Source: Cloacimonetes bacterium UBA5456
Lineage (GTDB): Bacteria > Cloacimonadota > Cloacimonadia > Cloacimonadales > Cloacimonadaceae
Assembly: GCA_002427325.1 (NCBI GenBank)
Contig: DIQS01000014.1
Span: 23,418-44,059, forward strand
Length of the DNA stretch: 20,642 nt
Direction: 5' to 3'
The notes under the pieces are model-generated. The model was not told the DNA's origin, did not search any database, and saw only the letters and a list, made by a program, of their open reading frames with translations. A program made the translations under genes and the position numbers. Positions 13,028 to 20,642 of this stretch are shown one piece after another. Position 1 is the stretch's first letter. Every line of letters starts with the position of its first letter.

Positions 13028-13852
13028 TCAAAACTGCCTCGACTCCAGATAGGCAAATCTTTCTTGTCTATCCATCGCGCGAGCCTTGCTTTGCACTTCC
13101 TGGTCAAACACCGGCCTTTGCTCCTGACGAAAGACTCCCAGATAGATATCATTCTCATCTTTGGCGAGCTTTATCGCCTCTTCATCGCTTGCTGGTATGC
13201 CTGCTAAGTTCTTTGTTTTGCTGTTATATAAGTCATAGGTATTGTTATAACTAACGCAGGGCTGCAAGACTTCGATAAAAGAGAAGCCTTTATGCAAAAC
13301 CGCCTGCGTGATGAGCTCGCTGAGCTGAGGAATCCGCGCACTATATGCCCGCGCCACGAAGCTCGCACCCGCCTCCATGATGAGTCCCAGAGTATGAAAC
13401 GGCGTTTCGAGATTCCCCTGCGGCGTAGAAAGCCCGCGATATCCCGTGAGAGACAACGGCGAGGCCTGTCCGGTGGTGAGTCCATAAACTCCATTATTAT
13501 GCAAGATCATGGTCAGATCGATATTCCGTTTCGCCGCAAAGAGAGTATGCTCCAGCCCCTCCCCCATGCTATCGCCATCGCCGCCAAAGACGATGACTTT
13601 GAGATTCGGATTGGCGATCTTGATGCCCGATGCACCTGCCATAGCGCGTCCATGCAAGCCAAAGATGCCGGAGATATTCAGATAGTCAAACATCTTGCCA
13701 TGACAGCCGATGCCAGAGCTCATCACGATATTCTCCATGGGCTCGCCCATCTCAACGAGGCTCTCAATGCTCTTTTTCACGGCGTTAAATATGCCAAAGT
13801 TCCCACAGCCGGGGCACCATGAATTCTCTTTTGTAGTAGTTAGATTACGCAT
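13028..13852 (-). CDS. korB: 2-oxoacid:ferredoxin oxidoreductase, beta subunit
   Basis: Thiamine-diphosphate-binding subunit of a 2-oxoacid:ferredoxin (acceptor) oxidoreductase, which in the cytoplasm of anaerobes splits a 2-oxoacid with CoA into acyl-CoA, CO2 and reduced ferredoxin, or runs in reverse. The 274 residues have the cluster-ligand start SWCPGCGNFGI (11-21), the TPP/Mg motif GDGDSMGEG (91-99) with NNGVYGLTTGQASP (119-132), and C202-region LQPCVSYNN. Sequence style is KorB-like (2-oxoglutarate type); actual substrate cannot be fixed from sequence. The ATG overlaps the end of korA by eight bases. No separate ferredoxin-like delta subunit is present nearby. It is the last gene before the terminator. 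Confidence 0.9.
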   Translation of the reverse strand: MRNLTTTKENSWCPGCGNFGIFNAVKKSIESLVEMGEPMENIVMSSGIGCHGKMFDYLNISGIFGLHGRAMAGASGIKIANPNLKVIVFGGDGDSMGEGLEHTLFAAKRNIDLTMILHNNGVYGLTTGQASPLSLTGYRGLSTPQGNLETPFHTLGLIMEAGASFVARAYSARIPQLSELITQAVLHKGFSFIEVLQPCVSYNNTYDLYNSKTKNLAGIPASDEEAIKLAKDENDIYLGVFRQEQRPVFDQEVQSKARAMDRQERFAYLESRQF

Positions 13853-15524
13853 TTTTCGCCTCCTTGAGAATATTCACCAATTCATCTGCATCAAAAGGCC
13901 TGCCGTCATAGCGCAGAACGTCCTTGATCACCTCGATCCCGAGCTTGGCGCGCAGAAATCCCGAGAAGTTCGGCATGGCAGAATGCTCCACCACCACCGC
14001 CTTCTTTCCGCGATATTTCTCTAATTCTTCAGCCGGGAAAGGATCAAGATAGATGGGCGCAATTAGCTTAAAATCATGATACTTCTGAGCCTCACGCAGT
14101 TCCAAAACCGTTGAGCCATAGGCAAAGACGATGAGCTCGCTCTCGCCATATTCTGCTACGCGCTGATAGTTCCTGCTGAGTTTATTGATGAGGTCTTGCT
14201 TCTTCTTGCGCTTATCTTTCATGGCGATAATCTCATCTGCATCATCGGCACGCACCCCATCTTCCGTATGTTCATTAGAGTTCCATTTGATCACATCTTC
14301 GGCGCTCGCATTCCGCTCGCCGGGATATTTGAGCGGTGAGACACCGTCATCAGTAAAAGCATAACGATGATAGGGACTTGCCGGCTTTTTCATCACAGGC
14401 TCAGTCTGAGGCAAGCCACTCGCATCCAAATCCATGTTATACATGCACTCGCTGAGATGTTTCTCCGTGAGCAAGATCGCCGGACTCTGAGTCTCCCAAG
14501 CGATGTCCAAAAGCTCTGCGGAAAGGCTAAGCGCACGCTCATAACTATCCGGAGATGCCACGATGCGCGGGAATTCACCATGCCCCTGATAGAGCGCAAA
14601 GTTCAAGTCTTCCTGCGCAGTATAGGTGGATGCACCCGTTGCAGGCCCCGGACGCGATGAAAGAAAGACCAAAAGCGGTGCTTCCACCATCCCAGCTAAC
14701 GAAAAAGCCTCTTGCATGAGTGCTACTCCACCGCCACTACTGCCCACCGCCGCCTTACTTCCTGCGAGGATCGCCCCGATCGCCATATTCGCCGCCGCAA
14801 GCTCACTCTCAGTGTGTATCGCCACAACCCCGAGTTCATCGCGATACTTAGCATAAAAATGCAAGATGGACGAAGCCGGCGTCATCGGATAGCTATAATA
14901 TGAATCCAAGCCTGCAGCCCAGGCGCCCAAAGAGATCAACTGATTACCGGTATATCCCTTACGCGGCGCCTTCACACCGGGATTATTCAGATCGCAGCAC
15001 AGCGCGAGATCAAGCGCCAAAACCTCATCATAAACAGCCTTTGCAAAGCTGATATTCTCTTCTTGATTGCGTCTAAATTCACTTGCGATCAGCTCTGCAA
15101 GCTCCTCTTTGGGAAGCCCCGCGAGGCAGGCAAAGATCGCCACAGCCGAGAGCGAGAGATTTGCGCCCGTCGTATAATGCTCTTTCATGAGTCTATTCAA
15201 GGGCAACCCAATGCAGCCTTCGATTGAGTCTTTTTCATCACAGAAATGCACACCATTTTCACTTAGGGCAGGATTGTGTTTGAGCACGCTCTTCTTGTCG
15301 AAGCTGACGACGAGATCAACTCTCTTATAAGCACTATAAAGCCTCTCTTTGGCGATGCTTACAATACTAAAGTTATGCGCTCCTTTGATTGCGGACTGAT
15401 AGTCGTCCGCCTGAAAGATAAAGTTGTCGTGATCCATGGCAATCTGCGCGATCACCTGAGCCGCTTTCTTGACTCCTTCGCCAGCCTTGCCGCCAATTAA
15501 TACACTGAATATTCCTCTATGCAA
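13845..15524 (-). CDS. korA: 2-oxoacid:ferredoxin oxidoreductase, fused gamma-alpha subunit
   Basis: Partner of the beta subunit. The 559 residues carry a gamma domain first (about 1-190; IGGKAGEGVKKAAQVIAQIA near the start is its glycine-rich signature), then the alpha pyrimidine-binding domain (from about 193; GNQLISLGAWAAGLDSYYSY, PMTPASSILHF, the ESELAAANMAIGAILAGSKA block and SSGGGVALMQEAFSLAG) and a C-terminal transketolase-like domain (ESELIVFAYGSTVLELREAQ to KAVVVEHSAMPNFSGFLRAK). This gamma-alpha fusion is the standard form of two-subunit KOR enzymes. It starts one base after the DUF2723 gene's stop and overlaps korB by eight bases, so all three are likely one message. Confidence 0.92.
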   Translation of the reverse strand: MHRGIFSVLIGGKAGEGVKKAAQVIAQIAMDHDNFIFQADDYQSAIKGAHNFSIVSIAKERLYSAYKRVDLVVSFDKKSVLKHNPALSENGVHFCDEKDSIEGCIGLPLNRLMKEHYTTGANLSLSAVAIFACLAGLPKEELAELIASEFRRNQEENISFAKAVYDEVLALDLALCCDLNNPGVKAPRKGYTGNQLISLGAWAAGLDSYYSYPMTPASSILHFYAKYRDELGVVAIHTESELAAANMAIGAILAGSKAAVGSSGGGVALMQEAFSLAGMVEAPLLVFLSSRPGPATGASTYTAQEDLNFALYQGHGEFPRIVASPDSYERALSLSAELLDIAWETQSPAILLTEKHLSECMYNMDLDASGLPQTEPVMKKPASPYHRYAFTDDGVSPLKYPGERNASAEDVIKWNSNEHTEDGVRADDADEIIAMKDKRKKKQDLINKLSRNYQRVAEYGESELIVFAYGSTVLELREAQKYHDFKLIAPIYLDPFPAEELEKYRGKKAVVVEHSAMPNFSGFLRAKLGIEVIKDVLRYDGRPFDADELVNILKEAKNA

Positions 15525-15525
15525 A

Positions 15526-18234
15526 CTATTTTGCTCCTATCTTTTTATCTAATTCATCTATGAAAATGCTCAAATCATATCGCACAAATGGTCTGTTTCG
15601 ATTTAGCATCTCTCTTACTTCTCTTTCCATATCGTTCTCAATGGCAAAGTGATAGCTAAGCTGGGCAAAGTAATCCTCATCGTTAAAAGTCGTGAGCCCC
15701 AGCTCCAAAAACTGTGGAGTCTGTTTGGGATAGTTTTCAATCATATGCCACAGGACATAACTTACATATATCCCGATCCCTTCATGATGAGTGAATATCA
15801 CATTGCGGGAAAACTCTTTTAGCTCTTCAAATTGACCGCTGGCGCAGTAATAACGCGAATAGAACTCAGTAAACTTGATCTCTTCAAAGACATAAGACTT
15901 TGCTCTTTCAATATAACTGAGCGCTTTGTCAAATTCACCCTGCGCCACATAGTGCTCTGCTGCTTTCACAAAACCGGAGCCATAGTTGAGCACGAGGCGA
16001 ATCATGTTGTCGTCCTTATAAACGCTGTCATCTTCGATAGAACGATAGTTATAGACATTATCGATGTTGTTGATAAGTCGATCGATACGCACGGCGCCTT
16101 TCTCAGGCTCGGAGACCAAACGCATGACCATGCCCTCATTTCTTAGGTAATCATCAAAGCCGATAAAACTCTCGCAGGTGACGGCAAAATAGATTGGTCT
16201 GTGCCCAAAGTTGTCCTTGATGATCTGCATCGTCGCAATATCTGAGATGCGATAGAAAGGCTCTCGCTCACGCCAAGGAGGAGTGTTTTCCAACGCCATC
16301 CTGAATGAGCCACTCGCTGCTGTTCCCGGCACGACAAGCTCCTGACCTTGAAAACGTCTAATGCTGAGCGCATCTATCTGTTCATCAGTCATATTAAACT
16401 GAATCCCTTCCTTGTCCCTAATCTGTTTGATATACCAAGGTGTGTTAAGTAGCGAGAGATTGGCAATCGACACATCCTTTCTGATGCCTTTCAGCTCAGT
16501 ATTCTTAAAGTCCATCGCTATTTTCATCGCCGCTTGAGCATTCTCCGATGGTGACACATCTTCTGCTTCATAGATATTTACAGCGGCATGAGGGTCTTCG
16601 ACCGCCTGCGCAAACCAAAGCGGGAAGGTGTCGTTATCCCCATTGGTAAAGATGATGGCGTTTTCCTCCAATGAATTGAGGAAATTCACCCCATAATCAA
16701 GTGCGATATATTCATTACTCCTATCGTGAACATGATATTGCGAAATCATATTCCCGATCGGCAAGAGTAGTAAAACCACCGCCAGAGCCATCCGCCCTTT
16801 TTGATTCTTAAAGAGCGAAATCAGAGCCAAAGAGCCCATCCCCAGCCAGACTGCCCACATATTATAAGCTGTGACAAAGAAATAGTCTCTATCCCTCACC
16901 TCGCCCATGGAAAGATTCATCACAAAGACCATCACCACGGAGGTCAGGAGAAACACACTCAGGAAATAGAAGAAGCTATGTTTGTTTTTCTTAAGCTGAA
17001 AGACAGCACCGCCCACTCCCATGAAAAAGACCACCGCTCCGCCGATAAAGCTACCGATAGAGTCTTTCATCTTGATAATTGGTGCCAAGATGCCTTCGGG
17101 AAACCACTGCATATTGAAATAGCGAATGAAGTGATATCCGAATTGTTCAGTGAAGAACCTTGCCCGCCGCACCATGAAGTTTGTGTTTCCATATTGTCTG
17201 CGCAAGACATAATCGATAAATGCCGTGAGACTTCTAGGGTCACCTTCATTGATGAAGGGGCGATTTGCCGCTCTCACCATGAGATAGAGATGGCTGGAAA
17301 CCCCGATGAGAGTGAGCCCTATGGCAAAAAGCCAGAACCTCTTACCGAAGACATCACGCAATTCATAGGCAACGATCACGATGGTAGCAAGCGCAAAGCC
17401 CCACTTATCCATCTCGTCGATGCCGACAGACATACCTATTTGGTTAAAGATCATATATGTGGCAAAGATCGCAAAGGGATAGCCAATAAGCTTTGCCCAA
17501 TAGCCCGGCTTTTTGATCCAAGCATAGAGCAAAGGATAGCTCACGATAAAGAGCACCGCGGGTGCTATCTGCAATGCGGTTTGATGCACACAAAAGCCGG
17601 TGAAAAACAGATATACAATTAAAAGCAGGATGTTTTGATGGCTAAAGTCCTCGCTTTTCTCCACCCAAACCATGGTGAGCCAGAGGATCATATTCACAAA
17701 GAAGACCAGTCCCGAATAGACCTCAGCCTCAATGGCGTTCATCCAAAACGTGAACGAAAAAGCGGTGTATAAAGCGGCAACTGTTCCGGCAAACATCGCC
17801 TCCCAAGCTTTGATTTTGAACATGCTTGCGAGTTTCACTGTGAAGAGATAGGTAAACATCACCGCAAAAGCCGAGACCAAGCCAGAGAGAAAAGCAGCTA
17901 TGAAAGCATGGGAAAAGATGCCTCCAAAGAGCGCAACTATCGCCCGCCCGACAACGATGTAAAACGGACTTCCGGGAGGATGTGGCACGCCCAAGATGCT
18001 CATGCAGGTGGCAAATTCGCCACTATCCCAAAAGCTCATCGTGCGCGCCTGCGTGCTGATATAGATCACCAAAGTAAAGGCAAATATCAGCCATGCAGCG
18101 ATGGTGTTATAAAGCTTTGGCACGATAGCCATCGGCTTCATATCAGCAGTTTGTAACACAGGCTCGATCTTTACCGGCTTTTGATAGTCTTTCGTCTGTT
18201 TCTTTGTCTGTTGTTTCACATTTTGTTTTTGCAT
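15526..18234 (-). CDS. DUF2723 polytopic membrane protein (GT-C glycosyltransferase-like) with C-terminal TPR-like helices
   Basis: A 902-residue inner-membrane protein. A Lys/Gln-rich cytoplasmic tail (1-40) precedes about a dozen transmembrane helices; the first luminal/periplasmic loop has the family signature FWDSGEFATCMSILGVPHPP then GSPFYIVVGR (68-97), with the acidic residues expected of GT-C enzymes. DUF2723 is the domain of human TMEM260, a protein O-mannosyltransferase, so transfer of a lipid-linked sugar to protein or envelope is a reasonable guess. The second half holds a soluble region (from ANLSLLNTPWYIKQIRD) and helical repeats resembling TPRs (KAAEHYVAQGEFDKALSYIE, YCASGQFEELKEFSRNVIF). 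AAGGA sits seven bases before the ATG. It is 16 bases after the permease gene and one base before korA. Confidence 0.85.
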   Translation of the reverse strand: MQKQNVKQQTKKQTKDYQKPVKIEPVLQTADMKPMAIVPKLYNTIAAWLIFAFTLVIYISTQARTMSFWDSGEFATCMSILGVPHPPGSPFYIVVGRAIVALFGGIFSHAFIAAFLSGLVSAFAVMFTYLFTVKLASMFKIKAWEAMFAGTVAALYTAFSFTFWMNAIEAEVYSGLVFFVNMILWLTMVWVEKSEDFSHQNILLLIVYLFFTGFCVHQTALQIAPAVLFIVSYPLLYAWIKKPGYWAKLIGYPFAIFATYMIFNQIGMSVGIDEMDKWGFALATIVIVAYELRDVFGKRFWLFAIGLTLIGVSSHLYLMVRAANRPFINEGDPRSLTAFIDYVLRRQYGNTNFMVRRARFFTEQFGYHFIRYFNMQWFPEGILAPIIKMKDSIGSFIGGAVVFFMGVGGAVFQLKKNKHSFFYFLSVFLLTSVVMVFVMNLSMGEVRDRDYFFVTAYNMWAVWLGMGSLALISLFKNQKGRMALAVVLLLLPIGNMISQYHVHDRSNEYIALDYGVNFLNSLEENAIIFTNGDNDTFPLWFAQAVEDPHAAVNIYEAEDVSPSENAQAAMKIAMDFKNTELKGIRKDVSIANLSLLNTPWYIKQIRDKEGIQFNMTDEQIDALSIRRFQGQELVVPGTAASGSFRMALENTPPWREREPFYRISDIATMQIIKDNFGHRPIYFAVTCESFIGFDDYLRNEGMVMRLVSEPEKGAVRIDRLINNIDNVYNYRSIEDDSVYKDDNMIRLVLNYGSGFVKAAEHYVAQGEFDKALSYIERAKSYVFEEIKFTEFYSRYYCASGQFEELKEFSRNVIFTHHEGIGIYVSYVLWHMIENYPKQTPQFLELGLTTFNDEDYFAQLSYHFAIENDMEREVREMLNRNRPFVRYDLSIFIDELDKKIGAK

Positions 18235-18250
18235 TTATAGTCCTTAATTT

Positions 18251-19234
18251 CTAATCTTTCATTCCGGTCTTTGCATAACTGGCGATAATCTGTTTTTGCG
18301 CAAAGAAGAAGAGGATCAACACCGGAACGATGCTAAAAGTGGAAGAAGCCATTAGCAGGCTGGTCTGCGTGGAAGCCTCTTGATTGAAATAGCTTAGCCC
18401 CACCTGCAAGACTCTGAGCTCGGGGCGATTGATCATCACCAATGGCCACATAAAGCTATTCCAACTCGTTATTAGTGAAAAGATTGACGCCGTGGATATC
18501 ACCGGCTTTGAAAGCGGGATCACGATGCGCCAGAGCATACCAAATATGGAACATCCGTCAATGGACGCCGCATCAAACAGCTCCTTCGGCAAAGCCTTAA
18601 AATGCTGTCTAAAGAGGAAGATAGTAAAGATATTTGCCGTCCACGGGATGATCAGCGCATTATAGGTATCCAGCCAATGCAATTTATCCAAAAGCACATA
18701 AGACGAAATCAGATAGATCGGCTGTGGCACCATCATCATGGACAAAAAGAGATAGAAGAAGAAATCTCTGCCTCTAAACTCCATGCGTGCAAAGGCATAA
18801 GCTGCCAAGAGCGAGGTGATCAAGACCCCGATGAGGCTCAAGACAGATACATATATAGTGTTATAGAAATACAAGCCAAAAGGCACCTTCTTGAAGGCTT
18901 TAATATAGTTTGAGAATTCAAAGCTCGGCTTCTTTCTAATGAGCTGTACCTGACTTGAAGGCACTTCCTTATATTCTTCAACAATAGCAAGATCAGAGTC
19001 CAAGACGTGAACAATGCACGTATCCTCTTTTTCGAGAACGAGGATGACACGCTCTCTTTTCTCACCATTATCCCAAAGGTGATATTCCTCTTTGGGGATA
19101 AACAGCGATTCTTGCTTATTGAATTCAGATTGCGTCATCAAAGAGGTGGAAATCATCCAGATAAAGGGGATCACCATCGTAAAACCAAAGACGATCAAAA
19201 TGAGGTAAATGATTATGCTGCGTAATTTTGACAT
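18251..19234 (-). CDS. Carbohydrate ABC transporter permease, MalG type, with extra domain
   Basis: Inner-membrane subunit of a sugar-type ABC importer. Six transmembrane helices are visible, and the cytoplasmic EAA loop is DAASIDGCSIFGMLWRIVIP then LSKP (221-244), which docks to the ATPase. Length is 327 against about 270-290 for the family: after helix 1, residues 47-102 form an added, strand-rich, charged segment (KRERVILVLEKEDTCIVHVL, LAIVEEYKEVPSSQVQLIRK) that must face the periplasm. GGGGAGG lies seven bases upstream of the ATG. It starts 13 bases after the MalF-type partner and is followed by the DUF2723 gene. No ATPase or binding protein gene is in the window. Confidence 0.92.
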   Translation of the reverse strand: MSKLRSIIIYLILIVFGFTMVIPFIWMISTSLMTQSEFNKQESLFIPKEEYHLWDNGEKRERVILVLEKEDTCIVHVLDSDLAIVEEYKEVPSSQVQLIRKKPSFEFSNYIKAFKKVPFGLYFYNTIYVSVLSLIGVLITSLLAAYAFARMEFRGRDFFFYLFLSMMMVPQPIYLISSYVLLDKLHWLDTYNALIIPWTANIFTIFLFRQHFKALPKELFDAASIDGCSIFGMLWRIVIPLSKPVISTASIFSLITSWNSFMWPLVMINRPELRVLQVGLSYFNQEASTQTSLLMASSTFSIVPVLILFFFAQKQIIASYAKTGMKD

Positions 19235-19247
19235 GACCGACCTCCCC

Positions 19248-20177
19248 TTAATAGTTCACGTGCTTTTCCATCTTGCGTTGGAAGATGGTTAGCATCAGGA
19301 TGATGATGAAGAGCGCAAGCGCAACCGCACTGGCATAACCCATCTCAAGCAGGTCAAATCCGCGCTCATAAATATAATAGACGATTAGCTTTGTGGTGTT
19401 CAAAGGGCCTCCCTTATTGGTCATCAGATACACTTGGGAGAAGGTCTGAAAACTGGTAATCGTCGTCATAATCAAGACGTAAAAGGTTGTTGGCGAGATC
19501 AGCGGCACAGTGATGTTCCAAAACTGCCTAAGCTTGCCCGCTCCATCGACTTCGGCGGCTTCATAATAGGTCTTAGAAATGTTTTGTAAACCCGCCAAAT
19601 AGATGATTGTGTTATATCCCAGCCCTTTCCAAACCGTCATGATGATGATGGCAAAAAGAGCTTGTGATGGCCCATGGAAAAAGCGCGGCAAGCTCTCAAG
19701 CTGCGGGAACATCAGTACAAATATGCCTCGATATTCCGCCAGCCACGCCTGAGGGGCAATACCGACATAGCCCAAAAAGGTGTTGATCAAGCCCGTCTGC
19801 TCATTAAACATGAGTTTCCACACGATTGAAACCGCTACCAGCGAGGTTACAAAAGGCATGAAATAGACCATGCGAAACATGCTCTTGAAATATTTTATCT
19901 TGTTCAAAAGCACTGCAAAAAACAGCGATAACACGATTGTGGCGGGAACGAGGATCACTACCAGCCAGAAAGTGTTTCCCATAGATTGCCAAAACACGGG
20001 GTCTTTGATCATTGTTGCATAGTTTGTCAGCCCGATAAATTTGCCGGTTCCCTGCAATGACCAATCAAAAAAAGACAAAATAAAGCTCATCACAATGGGG
20101 ATAAGCCGAAATGCGACGATTATTATAAGCGCCGGCAAAAGAAAGAGATAAGGTGTTATCTTCCATTTTGTTTTCAT
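19248..20177 (-). CDS. Carbohydrate ABC transporter permease, MalF/UgpA type
   Basis: The other membrane subunit of the importer. The 309 residues begin with a typical first helix (ITPYLFLLPALIIIVAFRLI), have PFVTSLVAVSIVWKLMFNE and WKGLGYNTIIYLAGLQNI in the core, and an EAA loop YYEAAEVDGAGKLRQFWNIT then VPLISP (204-229). A stretch of about 20 residues (EYRGIFVLMFPQLESLPRFF, 148-167) between helices looks like a short insertion relative to common family members. Its ATG overlaps the TGA of the regulator gene upstream (ATGA), with GGTGGTGA as the ribosome site, so it is translationally coupled to that regulator. Substrate unknown; the family takes up mono- and oligosaccharides or glycerol phosphate. 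Confidence 0.93.
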   Translation of the reverse strand: MKTKWKITPYLFLLPALIIIVAFRLIPIVMSFILSFFDWSLQGTGKFIGLTNYATMIKDPVFWQSMGNTFWLVVILVPATIVLSLFFAVLLNKIKYFKSMFRMVYFMPFVTSLVAVSIVWKLMFNEQTGLINTFLGYVGIAPQAWLAEYRGIFVLMFPQLESLPRFFHGPSQALFAIIIMTVWKGLGYNTIIYLAGLQNISKTYYEAAEVDGAGKLRQFWNITVPLISPTTFYVLIMTTITSFQTFSQVYLMTNKGGPLNTTKLIVYYIYERGFDLLEMGYASAVALALFIIILMLTIFQRKMEKHVNY

Positions 20178-20642
20178 ATTTCACCACCGGTTTCAATGTT
20201 TTTATCCCTGCGATATGCGTTCCAATCGATACCGAGATTTTTACAATTATTATAAAAAGATTCCCTGCTAATCTGAGCAATACTCGCCGCCCGAGCTATA
20301 TTCCCGCCGGTTTTCGCCAAAAGATTTTGCAGATATTGCCTGCTGAATCTTTCGCGAGCCTTAACCCAATCTAATTCACAAAAGTCTGTATATTCCGTTT
20401 GATCCATTGAGTCCGAATGGACGGCTTCAGGCAGGTCTTCCGGCTGTATCACCTTGCTATCGGCGAGGATCACAGCATGCTCAATGGCATTTCTCAGCTC
20501 ACGAACATTACCCTTCCATTCATAATTTAAAAGCATGGACATCACACCCGGAGGAATGGTGAGCTCCGGTTTTTGATATTTTGCACAATATTCCTTCAAA
20601 AATGTGCTGATGAAGACGCGGATATCGTCCCGCCGTTCTCTT
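20174..20642 (-). CDS. Sigma-54-dependent (NtrC-family) transcriptional regulator, C-terminal part
   Basis: Only the 3' end is in the window; the frame stays open to the last base. It begins RERRDDIRVFISTFL, the 'LRERxxDI' end of the sigma-54-interacting AAA+ domain, then WKGNVRELRNAIEHAVIL, the sensor II helix that contacts nucleotide, a linker, and a Fis-type helix-turn-helix (GGNIARAASIAQISRESFYN NCKNLGI). Such proteins bind enhancer sites and open sigma-54 promoters using ATP. The receiver or other input domain is outside the window, so the signal is unknown. Its stop overlaps the start of the MalF-type permease, making regulator and transporter one operon. The usual WPGNVREL motif has Lys in place of Pro. 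Confidence 0.9.
   Translation of the reverse strand, partial: RERRDDIRVFISTFLKEYCAKYQKPELTIPPGVMSMLLNYEWKGNVRELRNAIEHAVILADSKVIQPEDLPEAVHSDSMDQTEYTDFCELDWVKARERFSRQYLQNLLAKTGGNIARAASIAQISRESFYNNCKNLGIDWNAYRRDKNIETGGEI

Noticed and set aside
13292..13822. Plus-strand open frame (176 codons) opposite korB
   Set aside because: korB has complete family motifs over the same bases; the antisense product shows nothing recognisable.
16801..17622. Long plus-strand open frame (273 codons) inside the DUF2723 gene
   Set aside because: The minus-strand frame shows a clear membrane-protein pattern and family signature; the plus-strand product is rich in His/Lys/Asp as expected of an antisense of hydrophobic codons.

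Overview
The window reads as a chromosomal segment of an anaerobic, Gram-negative-type bacterium of the FCB lineage. The best guess is Cloacimonadota ('Candidatus Cloacimonas'-like) or a close relative. This is inference from gene content: a secreted beta-propeller protein ends in a type-A (Por/T9SS-like) C-terminal sorting domain with a YPNP motif, there is a DUF2723 membrane protein, a two-subunit 2-oxoacid:ferredoxin oxidoreductase, and a partial outer-membrane-type protein. No rRNA or other taxonomic marker is present. Almost everything is transcribed leftward (minus strand); only two genes, at 6928-8577 and 8660-8920, run rightward.

Region 1 (1-6701) is housekeeping. The heat-shock operon hrcA-grpE-dnaK-dnaJ is followed directly by rsmE, then, from its own promoter, by tatD, whose stop codon overlaps the start of a cut-off exported protein. 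The hrcA promoter carries two CIRCE-like operators, one over the -35 box and one just downstream of the start of transcription, so HrcA should repress its own operon. A G+C-rich hairpin and a 12-base palindrome lie between dnaK and dnaJ.

Region 2 (6702-11270) is accessory. It holds a secreted DUF4932-like protein with a zinc-protease HExxH motif, a small membrane-anchored protein, a decayed IS3-family element (orfA intact, orfB truncated) that appears to have cut a small exported protein, and a secreted seven-repeat FG-GAP protein with the sorting domain.

Region 3 (11271-12947) is a remnant of a tailed phage, transcribed leftward with tightly packed, overlapping genes: a 5'-truncated ORF, a tail-tube-like protein, a small membrane protein, a tail-assembly-chaperone-like pair, and a DNA adenine methylase pseudogene broken by a frameshift, a nonsense codon and truncation. 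It abuts the terminator of the operon in region 4.

Region 4 (12955-20642) looks like one long leftward operon: sigma-54-dependent regulator (5' end outside the window) - sugar-type ABC permease - second ABC permease with an extra periplasmic-side domain - DUF2723 glycosyltransferase-like membrane protein - korA - korB - terminator. Gaps are 16 bases or less, or the genes overlap. This ties a transport system, a probable protein or envelope glycosylation enzyme and a central oxidoreductase to one transcript.

No CRISPR array, tRNA or rRNA was seen. The most interesting items are the dual CIRCE arrangement, the secreted HExxH protein, the insert in the MalG-type permease, the mixed operon, and the phage remnant with its broken methylase.
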